The notes under the pieces: model-generated
The model's input: the letters and a program-made list of their open reading frames with translations, nothing else
What the model was told of the DNA's origin: nothing
Database searches by the model: none
NCBI GenBank assembly: GCA_009746045.1
Contig: RPFO01000594.1
Span: forward strand, 1,036,653-1,100,652
DNA length: 64,000 bases
Origin: Mesostigma viride
Lineage: Eukaryota > Streptophyta > Mesostigmatophyceae > Mesostigmatales > Mesostigmataceae
Direction: 5' to 3'
Shown: piece by piece, positions 45,012-56,310 of the stretch
How positions within the stretch are numbered: the stretch's first letter is position 1
Layout: every line of letters starts with the position of its first letter
Position numbers and translations under genes: made by a program

Positions 45012-45924
45012 TCAGGCAAGACCACCACGGCTGGCCCCAGGCGCGTCCTGGTTCTCCTTGTCGCTGTCGTCGTCGCTGTCGCTCACCACAATCAGCTCTG
45101 GCACCCTGCTACCTGCTGCGCCGTCGTCGACCCGCTGTCGGCCCGCGATGACTGAATCGTCACCGTTGGTATAGTAGACAGGTGACAACCCGTCGTTGGC
45201 ACCCCGCGGATTGTATCTTGGCACCTCGTGGTCGCCAAGTGTCTCGTCGCCTAGCCCAGCGACACCCCCTGCTCCCACCTCAAGGTCACTATCGTACCCA
45301 AGAGGTGCAAACTCTTCCCAACGCGTCACACGAACGCGAAGGGGGGGGCAGTTCCTGAAAAGGAACTCTTGCTCGCTCCGGAAACCTGCCGACTCTTGCC
45401 GCGCGCTGTCCTCCGGTGATGGCTTCCGCTGTCGCCCCGACCTCTGCAAGCCGCCTGTGATGCTCCGCTCCGCGTCGTTCACGCCTAACTGGCCCGCTGC
45501 AACACCCTCGTCGCCGATGACGCCTGCGAAAGTACGTGGTACCCGCACCCGCTGCTGTCGGTACAAACTCGTGTCGCCCTGCGCCAGCTGCCTCCGCAAC
45601 CTCGCCTCGCCTTGCGCCAACTCCGCCGCACTCGCTCAGCTACTGCTGTAATCACCGTCTGGATGCCGACCAACCGTGAAGCTCCTGCTCGAGGTCGTCG
45701 ATGCTCCGGTGCTCCGGAATGACGATGGTTTGTACGTGCCGCAGAATTCGCTCCCAATCTTCGACCTGGTCGTCGACGAATTGCACGAAGCTGCGATTAA
45801 CAGGCGGACGATCTGCAAGCAATAAAGATAGATCCCGAACGACACGACGCAATTCAGGCGAAATCGAACCCCCAGCAGACTGCCGAAACCGGAAATCCTG
45901 CTGCCGTTGTTCTTCCTGCACCAT
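45012..45924 (-). CDS. Extra ORF between copia 5' LTR and gag, function unknown
   Basis: About 300 codons in two frames (45924-45652 and 45620-45012, shift near 45640). The first part is helical (LRRVVRDLSLLLADRP, QVEDWERILRHVQ, DDLEQELHGW), the second begins with a Gln/Arg helix and ends strongly acidic (VSDSDDDSDKENQ). No known domain. Canonical copia elements start with gag, so a separate leading ORF is unusual. It may be an N-terminal gag extension after indels. Confidence 0.5.
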
Positions 45925-46017
45925 TCACCACCGGACGAGCTCCTCGCGTCGTCAACGCTGCACACCGCAACCGGCAACGACCCTCCTGGCCGTTCCGCTG
46001 AGACTGGTTGTAATTTG

Positions 46018-46713
46018 AGTTAACGTTCTTAGCACACGCAATGTGAAGGATATGGTTGCAATGCAGCAATGTGTGAATATGGTTGGAAACGGAGCTTTGT
46101 TAAAATCGGATAATGTTACAGCGCTCACACACTTGAGGCTTGTACACGCGCTTGCCAAGTCAAGGCACAACACGTGAGGCGGGCTCGCAAGAGATGCCCA
46201 TTTGGCACTGGCCTATTGTTTATATACTTGTGCACTGTGCTTGCTAGTCCTGAGCAGCCTAGGAGGCCTGCTCAGTAATAACACCCCCGGTACAGTATTC
46301 ACTACCTGTACAGCGCCCAGCTCCTATACAGTAGGTCTGCCATACAGGCACAGTGACCACAGAGCACAGTCCACAGTGACTATTGCATCTGCACCTAGAA
46401 GTCCAGGACTAAGCCTGCGGTACCAACAGACCACAGGTTAAGGTTCCTATTTCCTGCGTACGACGTATTAATCCAATACCGTCGTAGGTACAGCACCTAA
46501 TTCCTGTCAGCCCAGGAATTACTGTCGACCCCATATGTCGTCGGCAAATATTCACGTCCGACTTAGAAGAACAGCCGGCTCGCGCTCGCGCGCGACCGGG
46601 AAGTCGGAACGCCATAACTTTCTTGATACTTGTCGGAATGAACTCGTTCCGGTGCCGCTGGAATCGCAGAGATATGCCGAATCAGGATCACGCCAATGCG
46701 CTTGGCGTTAACT
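46018..46713 (-). repeat. Copia 5' LTR
   Basis: 696 bp. The first internal bases on the minus strand read CAAATTACAACCAGTCTCAG; this should be the primer-binding site, but I cannot assign it to a tRNA by eye. Confidence 0.92.
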
Positions 46714-46718
46714 CCCTC

Positions 46719-47100
46719 GGTGTCGGGTCCCACCCGGGCGCAGGATCTGCCTGAGGTGATGGAGGGTGATCTGGCTGGTGATGACATGATCACCCTGGGG
46801 GATGAGCACGTGTGGCGGGCCATTGAGGCTGCCACAGCATCCTTTCGCGGGCTGGCTGACAAGACTCAGCAGCTGCACATCGCTGAGGCGGGCAGCCTGG
46901 TTTGTGCGATCATCACGCACTTGCTGGGCTTGCCCAACCTCCAGGAGAAAACACGTGCAGTGTGCGACGCCCTGCTGCCTGCCCTGCAGGCCCTCCTTGC
47001 AGGGAGGAGGGTCCAGGGTCACAGGGGGCGCCTGGTGCGACACCTGGAGCGCCTGCACAATGCCATCCTGGCTGTTACGTCGCGTAACAATTCGTTGTAG
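46719..47100 (+). pseudogene. ORF-A, 3' part after the copia insertion
   Basis: The frame continues from 38691 once the copia element and one CCCTC copy are removed. It encodes a mostly helical segment (HVWRAIEAATASFRGLADKT, LVCAIITHLLGLPN, ALLPALQALLAGRR) and ends at TAG 47098-47100. Helical content suggests a multimerising protein, as in gag-like ORFs, but this is inference. Confidence 0.55.
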
Positions 47101-47482
47101 TTACGGACGTAAATTAGGTCCTTTGCCTCGGCTGTTCCTAGGTTTACGTGTAATTCCTACTGGGACATTATTGTCCTCGTAACAGTACTGTGGTACATTG
47201 GGTGCTTTTGGGCGCCGCGCCGCGTACTTTATTAGTGGTCCTTATCCTTTGGTAGAATGTAGTGGACCAGCGTGCATCTGTGCATCTGCCTGTGCGTCTG
47301 TAGGCGAGGGCTAGGTCGGCCCGAGCATGATGGACCGTTGGTGACCATTTATGCACGTTCTCCCCCTCGTGTGGTCACTCGGCGTGTGTTAAATGAATTA
47401 ACACATATAGGCTTGGGTCACGGCAGTGTAGTGTGTTTCCTTCCTCTATTCCTGGAATAAACGGGTTCGGGTAAATGGTGGT
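47101..47482. other. Non-coding stretch before the gypsy ORFs
   Basis: Base composition turns AT-richer here, matching the gypsy ORFs. An AATAAA at about 47456 and TGGTGGTATGGC near 47477 could be LTR end and primer site, but no matching 3' LTR was found downstream. Confidence 0.4.
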
Positions 47483-47785
47483 ATGGCGTATTATGGCAAC
47501 ACATACGTGAATGCATTGAGATCAGCTCCGTCTCGTTCGTCTTTCGCTAGGGGTTTGAGTAGAGGAGGCCTGACCAATTTAGGTAACATCAGGCCCAGTA
47601 GAGGTAGAGGTGGAGGTAGAAGTTTAGGACGTAACAATGGTATCGGAGGAACTTTCGTAGGTAGAGAACGAGACGACGGTCCTTTGTCACATACGCCTTT
47701 GCAAGAACCCTTCCGCGTCCAGGGATACGAAGACGACACTTTCTTGACAGGTAATGGGCGGGTCGCCGTCAAGCTGGGAGAGTAG
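47483..47785 (+). CDS. Small basic Arg/Gly-rich ORF of the gypsy element
   Basis: 100 codons from ATG, with GGLTNLGNIRPSRGRGGGRS and many Ser/Arg residues. RG-rich stretches usually bind RNA. No domain is recognised; it may be a leader-encoded nucleic-acid-binding protein. Confidence 0.4.
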   Translation: MAYYGNTYVNALRSAPSRSSFARGLSRGGLTNLGNIRPSRGRGGGRSLGRNNGIGGTFVGRERDDGPLSHTPLQEPFRVQGYEDDTFLTGNGRVAVKLGE

Positions 47786-48208
47786 TGCTGCCCGGTTCGG
47801 GACACGATCTGCCTAGATGCTAGACCTGCTCGTAGCGGATAAACCCTTTCGTAGATAGCTCCTTCGCTTTGTTTTCCTGCGCAAGTTTTCTTCCTGTCGT
47901 AGATAGAGGATAATTCTCTTCCTGTCGTAGATAGAGGATAAGTGTTAATTGGTTCGGCAACAGTGAGACGAGTAGCGTCGTGGTAGACTACACCTTTTTC
48001 CTTCGTGCTGCTGTTTTATTAGACGGCCGCACCCGCAGAGATACGGGTCGCTGCTTTTAGGACGAGCGCTGGACTATTCGGTCGCTGATTTTAGGACGAG
48101 CGCTGGACTATTCCGCCCTCATGCTGCTTTCGGTGCTCCAGATCGCCCAGATAAGTCGCCTACTCCTTCTTCTAGCGTGACGTCACAAGACCCACCAGGT
48201 GCGTTACC
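47786..48208 (+). other. Gypsy leader between small ORFs
   Basis: No ORF. Two short tandem repeats: CTTCCTGTCGTAGATAGAGG at about 47888 and 47918, and TTTTAGGACGAGCGCTGGAC at about 48055 and 48090. These may be structural RNA elements of the leader. Confidence 0.5.
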
Positions 48209-48604
48209 ATGAGTCAGCGTCGTGTTTTTACTGCTCCTTCCCATTCGTCCAGTGACAATAGCTTAGCCAAATATTACGTAGTTATTACCCCTCAACGGTC
48301 AGCCATTTTCCTTTCTTGGTCAGATGCTACTAGGAAGATAGTGCAAAACCGTACATATAACGTAGTTAGGTATAAGAAATTTGCTACATTCGAGGAAGCT
48401 CAGCAATTCCTTATAGACCATAGTGAATCAGATTTAGGCCTACATGTACGTTCTATTCCTCATGGTCGTCCTCCTGTAGAAGCTCTAGTTTTTGCTACTC
48501 CTCCTTCTTCCCCCCCTAAACGGGCTGCATCCTCATCTACCTCAGATACTCCTCTCACCTTAGAGTCTGGTTCCCTATCCATTACTGTGGTTAAAAAGGA
48601 TTGA
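48209..48604 (+). CDS. Viroplasmin / RNase H1 N-terminal-like protein
   Basis: 131 codons. KYYVVITPQRSAIFLSW, then a TYNVVRYKKFATFEEAQQFL segment, matches the small fold shared by caulimovirus viroplasmin and the N-terminal hybrid-binding domain of eukaryotic RNase H1: YY-V, a Gly-Ile-aromatic-x-x-W strand, K-F, and EA-x-x-FL. That fold binds RNA-DNA hybrids or dsRNA. A Pro/Ser-rich tail follows. As a separate ORF upstream of gag it could act in reverse transcription. Intact frame, A/T-ending codons like the rest of the gypsy element. Confidence 0.65.
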   Translation: MSQRRVFTAPSHSSSDNSLAKYYVVITPQRSAIFLSWSDATRKIVQNRTYNVVRYKKFATFEEAQQFLIDHSESDLGLHVRSIPHGRPPVEALVFATPPSSPPKRAASSSTSDTPLTLESGSLSITVVKKD

Positions 48605-48695
48605 TTTTACTTGTTTCTTTGTTTCAGACATTCAAGGTTTTTCCTTTTTCCTTTATTGCTTCCATTTAGATTCCTATTCCTTTACTTAATTAAAG

Positions 48696-50453
48696 ATGGA
48701 TCCAGTGGGTGGAGATATGTCGCCTATACCTACCAATACTACTACTTATAATAATAATACTAATAACAATAACAATACTCGTGGTAACCGACGGGACTCC
48801 ATGGAAACGGTGCACCATCTCACTCCTCAAGGTAATCTGCGTACCTCACCTCCTTCTCCTGTTACTGGTGGTCGCCGTCGTCCCTCAATTACCCCACCTA
48901 CAGTACCTATGAACAACGTATGCAGGTCAGATTTAGTGATGACCCCTCCTTTACCCTGAACCAGGCCCCTGCCCCTCCTGCAACCTTGGCTCAACCCTCC
49001 AGCAGGTCCTCACTAACTAACAATGCTTCTAGGCCTCCTTCCCACCCTATGCCTTCCATGCCTGCTTATAACACGGGTCGTACCTCTGCCCCTGTTGGCC
49101 CTTCTGGTCGCCCTAGTGCAGTTCCCTTTTATCCTCCTGCTTCCTGGGCCTACCCTGATACGGCCTACGAGGCTGCCCAGGTCCCTACCCGTGTGGCTGA
49201 TTTAGAAGTTAATAGTGATTTCAGCACCATGCCTCTAGATGACAGAAATTATGATCATTTTGCCTACTCCTCCCTTCGTGAGCAATATACTGTTCCCTTC
49301 TCCTATGGGCACCATCCTGAAACGGTGGCCCCTTCCAGATCTCTATCCAAAACCTTTCCTCTTCCTTCTTTCTATCCCTCGTATGTAGCAGTGGAAGACA
49401 GTGGCCCTATGGGTAAAACTGACTTGTCTAATCCCCCTAAACCCCCTGCTCTTCCCCTCTTTGCTAACCTACCCAAGTTGGATGTTAAGTCTACCCCTCA
49501 ACAGTTTTTCACTTTTATTATGTTGCTTATCCAGAATACAGAGTCGTACAGAGTCGTGGCAAAATCATAATAGATGGCGTCTCTCTGATGCTGTACTCGT
49601 CCCTCACTATCTTACTACCTGTATTACTCCTGAGCTTGCTAACCTCATCCAGTGTGAGTCTTTGGCCTCCCATGCCTACCCTAACTCAGTAGCATGCAGA
49701 ATTGTTTAAGCGTTTAGAGAACCATTTAGTCCCTCCTGATGCAGATTGGCAGGATAGATTAGCCTTTGGTACCTTGCAGCAGGGTACTAAATCGTTTAAG
49801 GAGTATATGAAAGAATTTGATGCACAGATGGTACGAATTAGGGATTTGTCGGGCGCAGAAGTACGTGCTCGCTTCCTACAAGGCCTCAGTAGACCCTTAT
49901 TACGTGAAGTAAAGCGCCAGTTCTCTGCCTACCGTTTTACTGATCAGACTGCCCCTCAAGCATGTGCGTCAGCATCTCTTACGAGTAGCAGATTTCTTCA
50001 CCACTCCTTCTCTTCCTACCCGTTCCCGTATTAATAATATTAGCCTTACCCCTGCGGAGGAGAACTCCTATGTAGAAGAATTGGATCTTTGCGTTACTGA
50101 CCTTTCAGCTCTGGATGTCTCTCATATCACATGCTATCATTGTAAGGAAGTAGGTCATCTTAAACGTGAGTGCCCCAAGTTCCTTTCGGGTGCTCCCCCT
50201 CATCCCGACGCTCGCCCTCGATCCTCGTACCCCTCAACGTGCTCCTATTCGTCCCAACCCAGGACGCATTCCCTCAGCTACCCCTAGTAGGCTGAATGCT
50301 GTGGCTAGGCAGACAGGACCCCCAGGGTTCCCCTATGATAATCAGGCTCCCGCACCCTCTTCGATCCCTCGTGACCCTCCAGCAGTGGCTTTTTCGCCAG
50401 GGTCTTCTTCGGGGTTAGTTCCTATGGAATTGGGGGGGGAGGGGGAACAGTAG
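48696..50453 (+). pseudogene. Gypsy gag, frameshifted, with zinc knuckle
   Basis: A Pro/Ser/Asn-rich N-terminus (48696) leads into the capsid: FANLPKLDVKSTPQQFFTFI near 49462, then ELFKRLENHL and FKEYMKEFDAQMVRIRDLSG near 49700-49850, and SRPLLREVKRQFSAY. The nucleocapsid motif CYHCKEVGHLKREC lies near 50131. The frame changes near 48900, 49545 (beside a CAGAGTCGT duplication), 49695, 49965 and 50200. The capsid pattern is that of Ty3/gypsy gag. Confidence 0.75.
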
Positions 50454-51147
50454 GCCTGTCAGCCGGGGGTAACCTGGACAGGTCCTTAGATAGTACCCCA
50501 GATAATAATTTTTGCCTGCCTGTTTTTATAACCTCTGTAGGAGCTGAATCATCCCTACCACTACGTACGTCCTCTTATGTTCTTGAATGGTGGCTTAACC
50601 GTTCCCCATACCGTTGTAGACCCCTTCTTGCATGCTGATGGACTTTTGAACGTCTCTGTGTACGTTAGTGGATAGCGGTGCGGCTAGCTCCTTTGTGAGC
50701 GAGGCCCTAGTTAGGCGTTTAGGACTAGTCCCTATCCCTCACACAAAAACTGTCACTGTCCATTATGCTGACGGTCGCACCAGTCATTCCCCGGGTACGG
50801 TGTCCCTTCCCCTGGTCATACAAGGACGTACTGTCAACCTGACGGCCACTATAGGCCCTATCACTACCGCTGGTGTATGGCTAGGATTAGATTGGCACCA
50901 GGATAATAAGATTACTATTAATTACGATACCATGGTCATTTGGTTTCCAGATAGCTCTTACTGGGTACCGGAACGTCATTATAGATTAGAAAATTTATCC
51001 TTGGTAGACATTACTCCTCCTACACCTGTTGATCCTCCTGTAAGACCTATACCTGAAGTATTAATGTCCAATGATGAATTGCGATCTGAACTAAAGGAAT
51101 ATGGATACCTATTATGTATGTTCCTTCAGTTAGAAGTACAGGAGATA
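50454..51147 (+). pseudogene. Gypsy protease region, cut by LINE-A
   Basis: From 50668 the frame reads DSGAASSFVSEALVRRLGL, the aspartic protease active-site strand, and later GVWLGLDWHQDN, the matching hydrophobic-Gly strand. The reading frame is open until the LINE-A insertion at 51148. The part 50454-50667 is frameshifted. Confidence 0.8.
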
Positions 51148-52242
51148 AAAATTAAATTAAATTAAATTATAACATGCCTCCGTGGGGAGGTCATGTAGCA
51201 CATATTCCATGATGGATGGGGTGGAGGAAGCCGCGTGATCGAACTATACTAGCGCTAGGCTATCTAGAAAATCCTAACTACACTACTCATCAAAACGCCT
51301 CCTCCGCTTGGGGGGAGGTGGCTTGCCCACAGGGTCGGGCGTGTGCGCCTTGACAATCTTCTTCCACCGCGTCTTGTCCTGCATGACAGTCCAAAGACGG
51401 CCATCCTTAACGTGACATCCTTAACGGACATCCTTAACGTGAAAGAGCACGGCGGGGTGAGACCTGGGTACCGCCTTGCCGACCTGATTTATGCGGATGA
51501 CACCACCCTCATCGAGAGCCCCGAGCACATTCAGACCTGGCTGGACTGCCTGGGCCTGGAGGCGCGGGCGGTGGGGTTGGAGATTAGTGTCAAGACTGAG
51601 GCGATGGTGATAGGGGCCTCCAGTAAACCACCGGGTCGCTGCCGCGCCTGCTCGACGGGACGGAGGTCCCGTTCCGCGACCGCTTCAAGCTGTTGGGGAG
51701 CTGGCTTCCTGACACCGCCGACGATGTGGACACCCGCATCGCCCTCGCCTGGGCCAAGCTCCGTTCGCTCACACCTTACTGGCGCTCGAAGGGCCTGGAC
51801 GGGCACCGCAAACGCATGCTCTTCAAGGTCCTCGTCCTCACGGTGCTCACGTATGGCGCCGAGGCGTGGACCCTCCCACCCAAACTGGCAGCTCGGCTCG
51901 ACGGCACAGTTTACAGGATGCTCCGGCAGGTCCTTAACGTAGGTTTTTCCGAGCGTCCGTCATCAGAGTCTTTGTATCATGGCATGCCTCGTGTTTCGGA
52001 CGAGATTAGGCAGCGTAGGATAGCATTTGTAGGACACCTTGCCCGCACTAGCCAGGTCGATACCACCCTTGGTCTGGCCGGCCCCCAGCGGCTTGGACAG
52101 CCAGGGCGGCATATTCTGACCTGGCCTGGCCCCGCGGACATTCCCAAAAGGGTAGGGAAACCTGTCACCAACTACGTTCAGATGTAACTTGCTGGACGAC
52201 CTAGTGGTCCCAGCCCAGTTTGAGCACCGCATCCACTCTCTC
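51148..52242. mobile_element. LINE-A copy with 5' inversion (twin priming) inside gypsy pol
   Basis: Flanked by TACAGGAGATA (51137-51147, 52243-52253). On the minus strand, 51400-51148 is the LINE-A 3' end with hairpin and tail (LINE-A 3934-4186). The rest, 51426-52242, is LINE-A about 3123-3932 in the opposite orientation. Breakpoints on LINE-A are adjacent (about 3932/3934). A 25-bp filler (51401-51425) is made of short copies of CATCCTTAACGTGA. Removing insert and one duplication restores the gypsy frame. Confidence 0.93.
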
Positions 52243-53270
52243 TACAGGAGATACCTATCACTAATAATAGTGTGGATATAGATGTAAACACAGTGGATAC
52301 AATAGGAGTGGGATTTACTGAAAATGAAATAGTAAGATACATGGCTGTGATAGATTCCTCAAAAGTTTTTGAAGAAAAGACCCCTTCTTATCCTCCTCCT
52401 CGTTCTGTTTTACACCGTGTAGTTATCAAGGACGGTGCAGTTCCTACGCACTCTCCGATGTATAGAATGGGCCCTACCGAATTAAAGGAACTAAAACAGA
52501 TTTTAGTGTCATTATTAGAAGCAGGATTGATAGGGCCTAGTAACTCCCCCTACTCAGCTGGTGTCCTGTTAGTTCCTAAGCCAAATGGCAAGTTTCGCCT
52601 AGTTACTGATTATAGGAAGTTAAATGATATTACTGTGAAGTCTAAATACCCTCTACCTCGTATTGATGATATATTTAATAAGGTTAAAGGTTCCACCTGT
52701 TTCACGGTACTGGATTGTGCAGATGGTTTTTGGCAACTGCGTATAGCGCCTGAGGATTGCCATAAAACCGCCTTTGCTACCCCTTTTGGTCATTACCAGT
52801 TTAGAGTAGCGGCTATGGGACTCTGTAACTCTCCTGCCTCCTTTCAAATGTTAATGAACGAAGTGCTTAGACCTGTTATGGGTAATTCTCACCTTCCTCA
52901 AGTGTCATCTGATTTAAAGGATCCTTCCTTCTCCTCTGTCTCTTTATCTGAGCACGACCGTTCTTGTGCTCAGGCTTACTTAGATATGATATCCTTATTT
53001 ACTCCCCTGATTTTGAAACGCACCTACGTGATTTGAAGAAAGTCTTAGAAATAATGGCTGAAAAAATTCCTTGTGGGCTCGCCGTGCTAAAGTTCGTTCT
53101 GGTAGGAGTGTCCCATTTTTAGGACACGTTTTGTCAGATGCCGGGGTCGCTACCGACCCGGATAAAACTAAGTCAATTCAGGAATGGCCTACCCCTACCG
53201 ACGTTAAAAGGTGTACGTAGTTTCCTAGGGATTGCCTCTTACTATAAGCGTTTTATCCCGCGTTTCGCAA
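52243..53270 (+). pseudogene. Gypsy reverse transcriptase
   Basis: VPKPNGKFRLVTDYRKLND (about 52570), FTVLDCADGFWQLRIAPED (about 52700) and FRVAAMGLCNSPASFQMLMN (about 52802) are gypsy RT blocks. The catalytic box reads YLDM (52977-52988) instead of YLDD, after an unusually long loop. A frame change near 53010 leads to VPFLGHVLSDAGV and, after another, FLGIASYYKRFIPRF. The region is cut by LINE-B at 53275. Confidence 0.85.
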
Positions 53271-53274
53271 CTAT

Positions 53275-53784
53275 TAATTAATTAATTAATTAATAGACAC
53301 GTGACTGCGTCACGTGAGCATAAGCCCTCAGTGGGAGCGGAACATGGGATGGAATGGATGGTATAAGCTATCTAGGTCCTAGTTACAGGGGTGTGGGCAC
53401 CGCGGCCCGAATCGCTATGAATGCCATACTTGGTCACACGCGGAGCCCCCACAGGCTTGGGGGTGGTCTCCTTCATCACTACTTGCCATCTATCCTTGCG
53501 CACCATCTGCCTCCATATTACAGACAAACCAGGAGGCTGCCCGGGGGTGAGCCCGTCACGTCTAGTGTAGCACATGTCCATGCCGAGTCTATCACGAAAA
53601 GTCCACGGGTGGCGGCCCTGCCGCGCGCGGCCGGGGGCACGCCAGGTGAGGACATATCGCCCAGGCTGGGCGGGCTTGGTGCCAGCTAGTCTATCTGATG
53701 TATCTACCTGATCTGTGCGGGCCAGGTGCCCGGCTAGGCCCAGGCGCCTGTGCCTAATAATGTGGGAAACATAGGGCAAATCAG
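53275..53784 (-). mobile_element. LINE-B, 5'-truncated, inside gypsy pol
   Basis: Flanked by CGCAACTAT (53266-53274, 53785-53793). Minus-strand 3' hairpin CACGTGAC-GCA-GTCACGTG and TTAA tail at the left end; ORF2 remnant up to 53784. The gypsy frame resumes in register after it. Confidence 0.92.
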
Positions 53785-54626
53785 CGCAACTATAGCAGCC
53801 CCTATCAATCATTTATTGAAGAAGGATATCCCCTTTGTCTGGAGTAGTGAATGTCAGTCGGCTTTTCAGTGTCTAAAATCCCTACTCCTCTCTCCTCCCG
53901 TACTCATCCTACCAGATACTACTAAACCCTTTGTGGTAGCTACAGACGCTAGTAAGGTAGCTATAGGGGGCGTCCTTCTCCAGGATCAGGGTCAGGGCTT
54001 ACAGCCAATTGAGTATATCTCTAGGACAATGCTCCCTGCGGAGCGTAACTATCCAGTACACCAGCAGGAACTCTTAGCTGTGGTGTATTGTTGCCACGCG
54101 TGGCAGCACTTTCTTAAAGGTGCCCAATTTGATGTTTGCCTGAATGAACCCTGTGAGATAGATCCGTATAGATTAGTTATCCAAACGGATCATCGTCCCC
54201 TTACCCATCTTCTCTCCCAACCCAACCTTACCCCTCGTCAAGCGCGCTGGATGGAGTTTTTAGCACAGTTTTCCCCTTCAGTATGTTAAGGGTGTAGATA
54301 ACATAGTACCTGATGCACTCTCCCGTCGCGCAGATTACTCCTTTTTCGAGGACTTGGATGTTCTCAATACTACTCTAGTTCCTACTACTATGGGTGTAAT
54401 CCCTTATGGTGAACTACCTGATGATGAATCCTATGCCTATCTCTTTCATACAGCTGTTCGTATGCCTGATCTTCTTTCTCACGTAGGACTCTCTCTCTCC
54501 CGTGTGAGGCCCTTCCTGTGGTCTCGGTGGGGGGGGAGGGGAAAAATAAAATTTCTATACCGCTTAGCCACATAGCGACTAGGTCAGGAAAGTCTTATGA
54601 TAACATAGTCCCTCTAGCCCCTAAAT
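53785..54626 (+). pseudogene. Gypsy RNase H and linker
   Basis: FQCLKSLLLSPPVLILPD and PFVVATDASKVAIGGVLLQD (about 53929) open the RNase H domain; RNYPVHQQELLAVVY and IQTDHRPLTHLL complete it. The frame shifts near 54280, after which KGVDNIVPDALSRRADYS follows. It is cut by element X near 54627. Confidence 0.85.
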
Positions 54627-56310
54627 GGGCAGAAATACTGCCGATGCATCGGCTGTAACTTCACAATTTTGCAAACCAGATGCCATCCAACCCACCCATA
54701 TCCAATGGCTGTCCTTGGGGGCCAAGCATGTCCATGAGTTGCCCTTCGGGTTGGTATATCACAACCTTACATATATGCAGGGTAGGCCATGTATAACTGC
54801 CTTCAAAGTCAGGGGGGTCAAGACGAGCGTTTTCATTTTTGGTAGAATGTGCATTTTGAATTATGTTGTAAGAGCTAGGCACCTACCACTTCAGGGATGA
54901 TAAACAATTAGTTGATGAACAGTTTGAGCCATTGGGGTCATCATTTGGGTGGGTATACCAGCAGTTACACCCAGTACAGCCCATAGGGGTACCGTTGGTA
55001 AAAAGCAACCAAGGGGGTAGGAGTGGGCATACTACCTACTAATACCTACTAATATGGCCCCCAACCATGCCACACAATACATTTCCCTTCCACAATGATG
55101 GGGAAACATAACTGCATCATCACACTGCCCTTACATGGCACCTATGTGCAGGTGCCACCTTGTCCATGCACGTAGGTAACGTGGTGCGGATACCCTACGC
55201 AAGGCATGCATTCTAGGAGGCAGCCACCAACAAACTAGTGATTTTAAGCCTATTTCAGCCTGACCTAGCAAGGATAAACTAGGCCTAAGCTGCTATAGCT
55301 TGCCAGGTGATGGCCAGCACACCTGGTGGCACATGCTGACAATGGGAAGCTTCTACTCACCGGTTACATGCTTGATGATGCCACAGAGACCAGCCAACTG
55401 CCTCACACTCATGCAATATGTGTGTGGGAAATGTATAACAAACATATACGGAGGTATTCAAACCCATACAGCCTCTAAAACTTTTCACCATCACCCTGTG
55501 GCAGGTCAACTGACTGAGGGAAGCATCTAAGAAGGGTGTTTTAGAAAGGGGCCAGGCCAGGGTCAAGAAAGAGCATGAATAATGCAAAAAGAATGTGCTA
55601 CACAAGCTAGAACGTATATATAAACGCCAAACATCGATAGGAAAACGATAACTCAGCTTTACCAGGCATGGATGGCGTTACCTTGGCCCAGGCGGTGGCC
55701 GCAAAATGGCGCATTTCGGCACACCAAAGTTGTGCAGCATGGTCGCTGGATTCGGCGATTTCTGGCCACCCTTGCACGTTTACGACTACTATGTATCATA
55801 AAAAGTACAAAGAAACCAATATATCTTTTAAAATACGCCGGAAAGTTATTGCTGTCAACGTTTCTATCGTCCGGCCTGATCGCAGTTTTTTCCAGCAAGA
55901 ACGCTGCCGACACCTATCAAATGGCATTCCCGCGAACCAAAAATTGGCCTGTATCATCTTTAGGACGTATAAAATCAATTTCCTGAGTTTGGTCAGAAAA
56001 TTCGAACGAAAACGTAAATGCCATGCGTGGGCGCAAGCCGCCATGGCCAGGTCGTCGTTTTCCGGAATGCACGTTGTACATGAAAAAGTACCCTGACCCC
56101 TTGTACTTTGACCGGCCAGAACACCTCTATAACTTTGTCAGAAGTATGCAAACCCTAGTACCATGCTGTGAGGAAAATTATAAACTTTCGATCTTCTCAG
56201 CTAAACTTTTCCTAATTCTCAATAGTTTTCGCGGCATTTGGTCCCCCGAGAAGGGGCCGACGTGTCGGCTGTAACTCAGTTTTAGGCGGAAAATCGGCAG
56301 CCAGACCATT
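54627..56310 (-). mobile_element. Element X, copy 2, inside gypsy pol
   Basis: Ends are perfect 11-bp inverted repeats CCCCTAAATGG / CCATTTAGGGG with CTAG on both outer sides. Subterminal ATACTGCCGAT and GGCTGCCGATTTTCC are shared with the intron 3 copy. Most of its length matches 12990-14635 in reverse. No long ORF. The CTAG flanks could be a 4-bp target duplication; being palindromic, they cannot be told from extended inverted ends. Confidence 0.8.

Larger units (their letters stand above)
38692..46713 (-). mobile_element. Complete copia-type LTR retrotransposon
   Basis: Two 696-bp direct repeats (38692-39387, 46018-46713) bound an internal region whose minus strand encodes an extra leading ORF, gag with a zinc knuckle, and pol with integrase, reverse transcriptase and RNase H of copia type. 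CCCTC flanks both sides (38687-38691, 46714-46718), and ORF-A resumes in frame after it. LTR termini are AGTTAACG/CGTTAACT rather than TG/CA. A polypurine tract lies beside the left (3') LTR, fixing the orientation. The LTRs look identical except for about four changes within the first 25 bases. Confidence 0.92.

Noticed and set aside
45995..46017. tRNA primer-binding site of the copia element
   Set aside because: The internal bases beside the 5' LTR do not match a tRNA end that I can name, so only the position is noted.
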